From Anaerolineae bacterium (GTDB taxonomy: Bacteria; Chloroflexota; Anaerolineae; Anaerolineales; E44-bin32), in contig DAOVIK010000128.1 in the NCBI GenBank assembly GCA_030673735.1, positions 1-5,722 of the forward strand: a DNA stretch of 5,722 nt, read 5' to 3'. The translations under genes and the position numbers were made by a program. Under the pieces are notes generated by a model. That model saw only the letters and a list, made by a program, of their open reading frames with translations. It was not told where the DNA came from and did not search any database. Numbering within the stretch: position 1 is the first letter of the stretch; every line of letters starts with the position of its first letter. Of this stretch, positions 1 to 5,709 are shown one piece after another.

Positions 1-690
1 AGGATCAAGCTTGATCAAAGCCATTTCAGCCAAGCCTTTCGGGTCTGCAACGCGAATTTTGCTGCGAGTGCACTCTATGAAGCCACTTTCCTTGAGCTCA
101 CCCAATGTGCGGCTGATCACTACCGGAACAGTGGCTGTTCGAGCAGCCAACTGTTGAATGGTGTTTTCCTTCCTATTGATCACCAAGCCCCCATGCTCGC
201 TCAACTCAAGCAGCAGGATCGCAAGCCGCTCCCGAACGGGGCGAAACGAGAGATCGGCGTAGCGGGAGACCAACCTTCGGTTTCGCCTCGCTAAGATGGG
301 CAGGAGCCCCAAACCAAGTTCTGGAAAGCGCTCAAGCCCATACTTGAAGTTCTCCAGATCAGCCATCCATACGGTGCTTCTCTTGTATGCAACCGCAGAG
401 ACAAGATTGGGCCCCCCATCGAGCACAGAAACTTCGTTGAACATGATCACAGGCCGGATCACAGATATGATGTTCTCCTGGCCTCCTAGCCCGATTTTGT
501 AAAGATGGACCTGCCCGGCAAGCAGCACATATAGACCGCTGCAAGGATCATCTTCCATGTATATGGTATCGCCGGCGGGAAACACTCTGATCCGCCCGGC
601 TCTGATGATTGTGAGGATGTCGCCTTCAGAAAGCTGCTTGAAATGCTTCAAGCGCTTCATCCTGGAGGCCAGTTTAGCGAAACCCTTCAC
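1..690 (-). CDS. Crp/Fnr-family transcriptional regulator (3' end beyond the window)
   Basis: Reading the minus strand from GTG at 690-688 gives 230 codons without a stop, running off the left edge. The N-terminal part is a cyclic-nucleotide-binding-like beta-roll (about residues 15-115, with FPAGDTIYMEDD at 37-48 and FNEVSVLDGGPN at 84-95). A long dimerisation helix follows (about 120-165), then a Crp-type winged helix-turn-helix (about 177-215, TIQQLAARTA then VPVVISRTLGELKESGFIE). The wing and C-terminus look nearly complete, so few residues are missing. GTG is chosen because AGGAGG lies 7 nt upstream and an in-frame stop lies a little further up. Against E. coli CRP, the cAMP contacts Arg82/Ser83 align with Leu96/Val97, and Gly71 aligns with Asn85, so cAMP is unlikely to be the effector. 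There is no N-terminal cysteine cluster, so it is not an Fe-S FNR sensor. The recognition helix has Pro189-Val190 where CRP has Arg180-Glu181, although Arg194 (CRP Arg185) is kept. The gene is divergent from the 985-3293 operon. Family assignment is secure; effector and targets are unknown. Confidence 0.93.
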   Translation of the reverse strand, partial: MKGFAKLASRMKRLKHFKQLSEGDILTIIRAGRIRVFPAGDTIYMEDDPCSGLYVLLAGQVHLYKIGLGGQENIISVIRPVIMFNEVSVLDGGPNLVSAVAYKRSTVWMADLENFKYGLERFPELGLGLLPILARRNRRLVSRYADLSFRPVRERLAILLLELSEHGGLVINRKENTIQQLAARTATVPVVISRTLGELKESGFIECTRSKIRVADPKGLAEMALIKLDP

Positions 691-697
691 GGCCCAT

Positions 698-703
698 CCT
701 CCT
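698..703 (-). promoter_or_regulatory. Shine-Dalgarno of the Crp/Fnr gene (start-deciding)
   Basis: The minus strand reads AGGAGG, then 7 nt, then GTG at 690. An ATG touches this motif (697-695) but opens only a 7-codon frame and sits too close to be served by it. The site therefore supports the GTG start. Confidence 0.8.
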
Positions 704-726
704 GAAGATAGCCTACGGAAATCCTA

Positions 727-738
727 CTAATATTAGCA
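727..738 (-). promoter_or_regulatory. Possible extended -10 and palindrome upstream of the Crp/Fnr gene
   Basis: On the minus strand TGCTAATAT (738-730) resembles an extended -10 element (TGn plus 4 of 6 matches to TATAAT). It would place a transcription start near 722, about 32 nt before the GTG. It overlaps CTAATATTAG (727-736), a perfect 10-bp palindrome that could be an operator. No good -35 is visible, so the promoter call is weak. Confidence 0.25.
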
Positions 739-750
739 CGGACCCTCGGT

Positions 751-768
751 TTGTGCGTCTATTCACAA
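751..768. promoter_or_regulatory. CRP-like operator candidate
   Basis: The sequence is an inverted repeat with arms TTGTG (751-755) and CACAA (764-768) separated by 8 nt. Written in CRP format, it is TGTGC-N6-TCACA, one mismatch from TGTGA-N6-TCACA with the exact spacing. It lies about 61 bp upstream of the start codon of the divergent Crp/Fnr gene, where it would overlap the -35 region of the suggested minus-strand promoter. That placement suggests autoregulation. The regulator's recognition helix is unusual, so a different protein could be the binder. Confidence 0.4.
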
Positions 769-784
769 GATTGGAAGGCCAAGC

Positions 785-804
785 TAGATCTCAGTAGATC
801 TCAA
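785..804. repeat. Tandem direct repeat, 10-bp period, in the divergent promoter region
   Basis: Two adjacent copies of TAGATCTCA start at 785 and 795, so the period is 10 bp, about one helical turn. Each copy contains the palindrome AGATCT. It lies between the two divergent start codons, close to the CRP-like inverted repeat. A paired protein-binding site is possible; chance duplication is the alternative. Confidence 0.5.
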
Positions 805-865
805 GGGGAAAACTGCATACGGCTACATGTGCCTTGTTTGCACCCATTCAAAACGAGGACGCAAA

Positions 866-973
866 ATGCGCCGAATCGCTCTTGGCCGCTGTCAAGCTTC
901 GACAACGAGCAGGACCCAGAGTTCTGCGAATATCTTCAACATGGTAGAATCCGCCCGATCCCCAAGAACGTAA
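866..973 (+). CDS. Possible 35-residue leader peptide upstream of the membrane-protein gene
   Basis: An ATG at 866 preceded by GAGG (855-858, 7-nt gap) opens 35 sense codons and stops with TAA at 971-973. The product begins MRRIALGRCQ and is rich in Arg, Ser and Thr, with no recognised domain and no membrane segment. The stop codon runs into the AAGGAG Shine-Dalgarno (972-977) of the next gene, so translation here could affect initiation at 985. It needs a promoter upstream of about 850; the candidate -10 at 942-950 would leave it untranslated. An ORF this short can arise by chance. Confidence 0.2.
   Translation: MRRIALGRCQASTTSRTQSSANIFNMVESARSPRT
942..950 (+). promoter_or_regulatory. Possible extended -10 promoter of the rightward operon
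   Basis: TGGTAGAAT matches an extended -10 (TGn followed by 5 of 6 bases of TATAAT). The start would lie near 957-958, giving a 5' leader of about 27 nt before the TTG at 985. There is no recognisable -35 at the usual distance, which extended -10 promoters can tolerate. Confidence 0.3.
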
Positions 974-977
974 GGAG
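972..977 (+). promoter_or_regulatory. Shine-Dalgarno deciding the TTG start at 985
   Basis: AAGGAG lies 7 nt before TTG at 985-987. This TTG gives the N-terminus MKRWQFWVGI leading straight into the first membrane helix, whereas the longer frame from 751 adds 78 residues without membrane character. Confidence 0.75.
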
Positions 978-984
978 CGCAAGC

Positions 985-1998
985 TTGAAACGCTGGCAGT
1001 TCTGGGTGGGCATAGCCATTAGCGCCATCTTCCTCTGGCTGGCGTTGCGCGGCCTGCAACTGCAAGATGTTTGGTCGGCATTGCGGCAGGCCAACTACTT
1101 GTGGCTGCTTCCCGGCGTGGCGGTGTACTTCATCGCAGTCTGGGCGCGTGCCTGGAGATGGCACTACCTACTGCGACCCATCAAATCTATTCCCACGCGA
1201 ACCATGTTTCCCATCGTCGCCATCGGCTATATGGGGAACAATATCTACCCCGCGCGTGCCGGCGAACTCTTGCGAGCATACGTTCTGCGCCGGAATGAAG
1301 GCGTATCCATCTCGTCTTCATTGGCCACGATCATCGTGGAACGCGCCTTCGACGGCGTAGTGATGCTGTCCTTTGTGTTCTTGAACTTGCGCGAGGTGGC
1401 CGGCCTTACCGCGGCATCAAGGTTCGCGGGCAGCATTCGAGATCTGGCAATTTGGGGGACCGCACTATTCTTCGGCGCGGTTGTGGTCTTCCTTCTGATG
1501 GCCATCTTCCCGAAACCGGCTACCCGAGTGATCTCGTGGTCCGTCGAGCGCCTGGTGCCTATGCGATGGCGCGAGGGAGTGCTGGGATTTGCCGACCGCT
1601 TCGTGGGAGGATTGGCATCGCTTCGTTCGCCGGCTGATGTTGGAATGGTGTTGCTCACCTCGATCGTGATATGGCTACTAGAGACCGGGAAGTACTGGTT
1701 CGTGATGCACGCCTTCCCCTTTGAGGTGAGCTTCTTCACGTTGATGCTCATGAACGGCGTGGTGAACCTGGCGACCACCATCCCATCCGCTCCGGGATAC
1801 ATAGGAACCTTCGACGCCCCAGGAATCGCCGTGCTTGAGGCCTATGGCGTGAAGGGAGAGATGGCTGCCGGCTACACGCTACTCCTGCATGCAGCACTCT
1901 GGTTGCCCATCACCCTGCTTGGCGCCTACTACATGGCGCGTGCCAGCCTGAATTGGAAGCAGGTTCAGGAGGAGATTGCCCAGGAGCAGGCGACATGA
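985..1998 (+). CDS. Flippase-like / lysylphosphatidylglycerol-synthase TM-domain integral membrane protein
   Basis: The product is 337 residues when started at TTG 985 (AAGGAG 7 nt upstream). It is a polytopic membrane protein with about 7-8 hydrophobic segments (roughly 4-22, 38-56, 72-88, 111-135, 155-175, 219-240, 248-270 and 295-318). It carries the family hallmarks GYMGNNIYPARAGE (81-94), VERAFDG (118-124) and IPSAPGYIGTFDA (266-278). These fit the UPF0104/LPG_synthase_TM family, related to the N-terminal flippase domain of MprF and to AglD-type membrane proteins. There is no C-terminal tRNA-dependent aminoacyltransferase domain, so it is not a complete MprF and should not be assumed to make lysyl-phosphatidylglycerol. 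Movement or modification of a lipid or polyprenyl-linked substrate is an inference. Its stop overlaps the next gene's start (ATGA), indicating translational coupling to the flavoprotein. Confidence 0.9.
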   Translation: MKRWQFWVGIAISAIFLWLALRGLQLQDVWSALRQANYLWLLPGVAVYFIAVWARAWRWHYLLRPIKSIPTRTMFPIVAIGYMGNNIYPARAGELLRAYVLRRNEGVSISSSLATIIVERAFDGVVMLSFVFLNLREVAGLTAASRFAGSIRDLAIWGTALFFGAVVVFLLMAIFPKPATRVISWSVERLVPMRWREGVLGFADRFVGGLASLRSPADVGMVLLTSIVIWLLETGKYWFVMHAFPFEVSFFTLMLMNGVVNLATTIPSAPGYIGTFDAPGIAVLEAYGVKGEMAAGYTLLLHAALWLPITLLGAYYMARASLNWKQVQEEIAQEQAT

Positions 1999-3293
1999 AG
2001 GTAGCCATTGTCGGCGCCGGTATAGGTGGTTTGTCGGCGGCGTACGACCTGCTTCGCGCCGGATGCCAGGTAACTGTGTTCGAGGCCGCGGACTATGTCG
2101 GCGGGCTCTCCTCGGGCTTCAAGGCTCGAGATTGGGATTGGTCGGTCGAGCGTTATTACCATCACTGGTTCGCCGGAGACCGCCATGTCTTGGGCCTGAT
2201 CGACGAGTTGGGTTGGAGCGACAAAGTACTCTTCCCCCGCCCGTTCACAGCCGTGTACCACGAGGATGATTTCTATCCACTGGACTCCGTGCTAGGCGTG
2301 CTTCGCTTCCCCGCATTCAATCTGATAGATATCGCTCGTTTCGGTTTGGTCACGCTGTATCTGAAACTGAGCCCCAGTTGGCACGCCTTGGAAAGCCACA
2401 CTGCGGATCAATGGCTGCGGCGTTGGTACGGGGAGCGCGTCTATTCTGTGATTTGGCGGCCGCTTCTCGAGGGCAAGTTCGGTCCCCACTTCCGGGAAGT
2501 GAACATGGCCTGGTTCTGGGCGCGCGTGAAGGCCCGCACGCCCCGCTTGGGCACGTTCGTCGGAGGCTTTCAAGCCTTCGCCGACGCGCTGGCAGCAAGG
2601 GTGCAAACCGAGGGCGGCGAGATCCGCCTGCGGACACCCGTGGAGCATATCGAACCTCTGCCCGATGGAGGCCTACGCATCAGACATGCTGGCGGGCAAA
2701 TGGACGTCGACCAATGCCTGGTCACCACCTCGCCCAAAATGCTCGCCGACGTCGCGCATTCCCTGCCCGCTGAATATCTGGGGCAGTTGCTGGCCATGAA
2801 ATCAATGGGCGCCGTCATTCTTATCCTAGCCCTGAAGCAGCGTGTGTCCGAACGTGGCATCTACTGGCACAACCTGCCCAAGGCCGCCGGATTTCCCTTC
2901 CTGGCCTTGGTCGAGCACACCAATTTTCTTTCTCCTGAGCACTTCGGAGGCGATCACATCGTGTACTGCGGCGATTACCTGGATCCTGATCACGAGTACT
3001 TCAAGTTGAGCAAGGAGGAGCTTCAAGATCGCTTCCTCACTGCTCTGCCGCGTTTCAACCCGCGCTTCAGCCCCGATTGGGTGCTTGAAAGCTGGCTCAT
3101 TCGCACGCCATACGCCCAGCCGGTTCCGCTGCTCAACCACTCTCGAGCAATTCCCGAACTGAAAACGCCAATCGAGGGGCTGTGGTTTGCCAGCATGAGC
3201 CAGGTTTACCCCTGGGATCGCGGCAGCAACTTTGCCGTTGAAATGGCTCGCCGCGCAACGAAAGCCATGCTGCAAGATGGAAATTCCGCATAG
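1995..3293 (+). CDS. NAD(P)/FAD-dependent oxidoreductase (amine oxidase / phytoene desaturase-like superfamily)
   Basis: The product is 432 residues, starting at ATG 1995, which overlaps the upstream TGA and has AGGAG 8 nt before it. The first residues form a classical dinucleotide-binding fold: GAGIGG at 7-12, Glu30 at the end of the second strand for the ribose hydroxyls, and a YVGGLSSGF segment (34-42) typical of this flavoprotein superfamily. The middle holds SVERYYHHWF (50-59), GKFGPHFREVNMAWFWARVK (160-179) and GGFQAFADAL (190-199). The C-terminal FAD-binding stretch is about 395-419 (ASMSQVYPWDRGSN, then FAVEMARR). There is no signal peptide or clear membrane helix, so it is probably cytoplasmic or membrane-associated through its partner. 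Relatives include protoporphyrinogen oxidase, carotenoid desaturases and UDP-galactopyranose mutase, but the substrate cannot be told from sequence. Coupling to a flippase-like membrane protein suggests a lipid or isoprenoid substrate (inference). Confidence 0.92.
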   Translation: MKVAIVGAGIGGLSAAYDLLRAGCQVTVFEAADYVGGLSSGFKARDWDWSVERYYHHWFAGDRHVLGLIDELGWSDKVLFPRPFTAVYHEDDFYPLDSVLGVLRFPAFNLIDIARFGLVTLYLKLSPSWHALESHTADQWLRRWYGERVYSVIWRPLLEGKFGPHFREVNMAWFWARVKARTPRLGTFVGGFQAFADALAARVQTEGGEIRLRTPVEHIEPLPDGGLRIRHAGGQMDVDQCLVTTSPKMLADVAHSLPAEYLGQLLAMKSMGAVILILALKQRVSERGIYWHNLPKAAGFPFLALVEHTNFLSPEHFGGDHIVYCGDYLDPDHEYFKLSKEELQDRFLTALPRFNPRFSPDWVLESWLIRTPYAQPVPLLNHSRAIPELKTPIEGLWFASMSQVYPWDRGSNFAVEMARRATKAMLQDGNSA

Positions 3294-3353
3294 CACCATG
3301 CAAGCTTGGAACAGTTCTCCCCAAGAAAGGCACATCTCCATTTGAGACAGATA

Positions 3354-3359
3354 TATAAT
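3354..3359 (+). promoter_or_regulatory. Candidate -10 of the WD40 lipoprotein gene
   Basis: A perfect TATAAT in an AT-rich run (ATATATAAT) lies 67 bp upstream of the ATG at 3427, predicting a start near 3366. The bases 16-18 bp upstream show no good -35, so an activator or another sigma factor might be needed. Confidence 0.4.
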
Positions 3360-3368
3360 GGGAAGTCA

Positions 3369-3389
3369 CCAAGAATGATACTCTCTTGG
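3369..3389 (+). other. Inverted repeat, possible 5'-leader hairpin
   Basis: CCAAGA (3369-3374) pairs with TCTTGG (3384-3389) around a 9-nt loop. If transcription starts near 3366, this hairpin would be almost at the 5' end of the WD40 mRNA, where it might stabilise the transcript. It has no T-run and is not a terminator. Confidence 0.3.
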
Positions 3390-3426
3390 CTTAATCCGAT
3401 AGGTGAGCAGTTGAGGAAGGCATGAA

Positions 3427-5709
3427 ATGAATTCCCATGGTTCAGCCCTTAAGAGGATTATCTCTAGCATTGTGGTTCTTCAGGCTGCTGTACTTGCATG
3501 CGCCATCCTGACTCCGGATACACCCACCGAGGTTCCGGATACACCGACAGAGTCAATTGATACGGACGAACCTCCGCAGACTGCCGAGGTTGAGGATACC
3601 GAAACGCCAGTGGTTCCTACGGAGGTGCTTCCTGAACCGACCACGCCTCCATCCGGAGTTTATTCACTCCCCATCGACCTGCAGCGATTAAGCTCCGACA
3701 ACGTCATGAACATGGAGCCGTGGGGAATGCTGGAAATGAGCGAGGGAAGTGTCCCTCAGGCTGAACTTGCATTCTCGCCAGACGGTGACAGCCTGGCTGT
3801 GCATACTTTCTCCGGAGACCTTGCTTTGTGGGACGTGCTAACGGGTGCTCAGGCGTTTTCGGGGATTACACGATCCGAGGTGAGTCGCAGGGAATCCTTT
3901 GCTACTTTGGCCATTTCTCCCAGATATAATGCGCCAATGGTATCTTCCGGGGTTTTATTCGACGATGGCCTGGGTGCCGTGCGTAGCGCTGTAATGCTAT
4001 GGGATCTGGATGAATCAGATCAGCCAACGATCTTAGAGGGTACTAGCCCTTATAGCGACCAATCATACGACCCAAAGGGAATACGCAGTACCGTGTTTTC
4101 GAACGACGGTGAATTAATCGCTGCTGGAACAAGCGAGGCAGGGACTTCAGGGGGATTGGTCAGGATTTGGGAAACTGATACCGGGTCGTTGCTGCATGAA
4201 ATCACTTTCCCGAGTTATGTTAGCGCAGTTGCATTTTCTCCCGAATCAAACGAATTGGTGGCGGCGGTATTTCATGATCTGGTCTTCATTGACCCGGATA
4301 GCGGCGTGGAACTCCGCAGGTTTTATTTCCCTTCCAACATCCATGGGCTGAGCTACTCGGCGGACGGGCGATACCTGGTGCTGGAGTACGAGGCGGTCAC
4401 GGTTATCGATCCCTTGGATGGGTCCGTTGTTTTCGAGACAATTGCGACTACGACATTGGTGAAGGGAGCCTTATCCCCTGACGGTTCCATTCTAGCTACC
4501 ACGGAACGCTGGCATATGCGCATATTCGACGTAGAGTCCGGCGTCGAGCTTGCCAGTTTTCGGGAGGAATCTATATTATTGTTGGACGTTGCATTCGCAG
4601 ACCACGGGCATATCCTGGCGACCTTCAATGAAGCAGGTCAAGTACATCTGTGGGGCGTTTCTGTGTCGCAGGCATTGCCTGACAACCCGCCGGTTATATC
4701 CATCTCCAACGCCGCAACGCTTACCGAGAGCGCACATTTTTGGAGACTCTCGATGGGTGAGGTCGCTTTCTCAGATACCAGCGAGTGGGTGGCATTTTCC
4801 TCCGGGGATGAGTTTTATATTTTGGAAATGCCCACTTTGGATCCTATCGCCATTTTGACCATCGAGGGTTATGTCTTTGCCTCAGCGGATGGACAAATCC
4901 GAGTCTGGAGTGCTGAAGATACGCATCTTAAGATATATGACCTGACACTCGACGAGATAATCATTGAGATCACTGGCCTATCAGGCGAATGCTGCCACGA
5001 TGTGCATCTCTCACCCGATGGCAACACCTTGGCGTTTGTAGATGGGACAACTGCTCGCATATACGATCTGGATTCAATGGAGGAGATCTACTCTCATCAG
5101 TATGTCCAGCAGATTCACGTATCACCGGACGGTGACCTGCTGGGCTTGTCGGGGAATCTTGAAGTGGTTCTGTGGGACATCTCCACCCAGCTAGAAGTAA
5201 GAACCATATCGGGCTTTGTCACTGCCGCACCTGTGTTTAATGTGGATTTCTCCCCAGATTGGAGATACTTACGCTGGGCATCCAGAGGCAGAATGCAATT
5301 CATGAATGTGGAAACCGGTGACCTGGGCGCGGATTTCCCACTGTCCTGGGGAGTGTTTTCGCCGGACAGCTCGCTCTTCGCCGGTGCGGAAATGGGTTGG
5401 TACGGTGATACTTATGCCGGCCAGGTGATCCTGATTGATGTTCACAGCGACGAGCAAATCGGAGTGCTTCAGCACGACCCAGACAGAATGATCGGCACCA
5501 TCGCTTTCTCGCCTGACGGTAATCTGATCGCAGTTGGGATCGGAAACTCATTGACGATTTGGGATGTCAACCGTCAGCAGCAAATCGCAAGTTGGACAGG
5601 GCTGAACCTCGATATAAGACAATTGAGTTTTTCGCCTGATGGCAGGATTCTGGCTATCAGTTCATATGAAGAGGTCAACTTCTGGAATGTACCTGGAGAT
5701 GACACTTAA
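3427..5709 (+). CDS. WD40-repeat (double beta-propeller) predicted surface lipoprotein
   Basis: The product is 760 residues. ATG 3427 is preceded by GGAAGG (3415-3420) at 6 nt. An N-terminal signal sequence (Lys9-Arg10, hydrophobic 11-24) ends in the lipobox-like VLAC, with Cys25 as the likely lipidated residue. Residues 26-76 are a disordered Pro/Thr/Glu/Asp-rich tether containing a tandem PDTPTE repeat. From about 112 to 755 come about 15 WD40-like repeats recognised by SPDG-type turns (117-120, 225-228, 311-314, 350-353, 529-532, 566-569, 695-698, 736-739) and by terminal LWD/IWD-type strands (134-136, 191-193, 582-584, 711-713). A repeat-poor linker at about 412-440 divides them into two sets of about 7 and 8, so two propellers are likely. 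Many repeats have lost the Trp-Asp pair. No catalytic domain is visible; a binding or scaffold role outside the membrane is inferred. The ligand is unknown. The frame is intact and the C-terminus is complete. Confidence 0.9.
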   Translation: MNSHGSALKRIISSIVVLQAAVLACAILTPDTPTEVPDTPTESIDTDEPPQTAEVEDTETPVVPTEVLPEPTTPPSGVYSLPIDLQRLSSDNVMNMEPWGMLEMSEGSVPQAELAFSPDGDSLAVHTFSGDLALWDVLTGAQAFSGITRSEVSRRESFATLAISPRYNAPMVSSGVLFDDGLGAVRSAVMLWDLDESDQPTILEGTSPYSDQSYDPKGIRSTVFSNDGELIAAGTSEAGTSGGLVRIWETDTGSLLHEITFPSYVSAVAFSPESNELVAAVFHDLVFIDPDSGVELRRFYFPSNIHGLSYSADGRYLVLEYEAVTVIDPLDGSVVFETIATTTLVKGALSPDGSILATTERWHMRIFDVESGVELASFREESILLLDVAFADHGHILATFNEAGQVHLWGVSVSQALPDNPPVISISNAATLTESAHFWRLSMGEVAFSDTSEWVAFSSGDEFYILEMPTLDPIAILTIEGYVFASADGQIRVWSAEDTHLKIYDLTLDEIIIEITGLSGECCHDVHLSPDGNTLAFVDGTTARIYDLDSMEEIYSHQYVQQIHVSPDGDLLGLSGNLEVVLWDISTQLEVRTISGFVTAAPVFNVDFSPDWRYLRWASRGRMQFMNVETGDLGADFPLSWGVFSPDSSLFAGAEMGWYGDTYAGQVILIDVHSDEQIGVLQHDPDRMIGTIAFSPDGNLIAVGIGNSLTIWDVNRQQQIASWTGLNLDIRQLSFSPDGRILAISSYEEVNFWNVPGDDT
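3513..3554 (+). repeat. 21-bp tandem repeat in the lipoprotein tether
   Basis: Two 21-bp units start at 3513 and 3534. Both begin TCCGGATACACC, and they match at 17 of 21 positions. They encode the two PDTPTE heptads of the Pro/Thr-rich tether just after the lipobox. The repeat probably arose by slippage, lengthening the spacer between membrane and propellers. Confidence 0.75.

Larger units (their letters stand above)
691..984. other. Divergent intergenic region
   Basis: This 294-bp stretch separates the start codons of the leftward regulator and the rightward operon. No convincing longer gene is present. The rightward operon frame stays open back to a TTG at 751, but the 78 codons before 985 lack family similarity or a plausible start context. 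The region holds the CRP-like inverted repeat, the 10-bp tandem repeat, the short leader-like ORF, and one weak promoter candidate in each direction. Confidence 0.7.
3294..3426. other. Intergenic region between the operon and the WD40 gene
   Basis: This 133-bp gap carries a perfect TATAAT and a small inverted repeat but no convincing intrinsic terminator after the operon. The only stem near the operon end (CTTGG 3305-3309 with CCAAG 3321-3325) is short and lacks a T-run. Read-through from the operon into the WD40 gene is therefore not excluded. Confidence 0.6.

Noticed and set aside
359..544. 61-codon minus-strand ORF with a cysteine-rich product
   Set aside because: It is another frame of the Crp/Fnr gene, which has clear family similarity across the same bases.
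674..697. ATG next to the AGGAGG of the Crp/Fnr gene
   Set aside because: It opens only seven codons out of frame and directly abuts the Shine-Dalgarno, too close for initiation.
890..904. TGTC-N7-GACA inverted repeat as an operator
   Set aside because: The arms are only 4 bp and imperfectly extended, which is well within chance for a region of this size.
751..984. In-frame 78-codon N-terminal extension of the membrane-protein gene from TTG at 751
   Set aside because: It lacks a good ribosome binding site and membrane or domain character. It covers the promoter-like elements, and a strong AAGGAG supports the TTG at 985.
1245..1802. 185-codon minus-strand ORF opposite the membrane-protein gene
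   Set aside because: It is a shadow of a well-supported gene. Its composition is unlike a folded protein and it has no recognisable domain.
1953..1994. Upstream TTG start for the flavoprotein
   Set aside because: It adds 14 residues ahead of the nucleotide-binding strand. The ATG at 1995 has a good Shine-Dalgarno and starts exactly at MKVAIVGAG, as expected for the fold.
985..1998. Full MprF lysyl-phosphatidylglycerol synthase
   Set aside because: Only the transmembrane flippase-like region is present. The C-terminal aminoacyltransferase domain of about 300 residues is absent.
3305..3325. CTTGG/CCAAG stem after the operon as a terminator
   Set aside because: A 5-bp stem with an 11-nt loop and no following T-run is not a credible intrinsic terminator.
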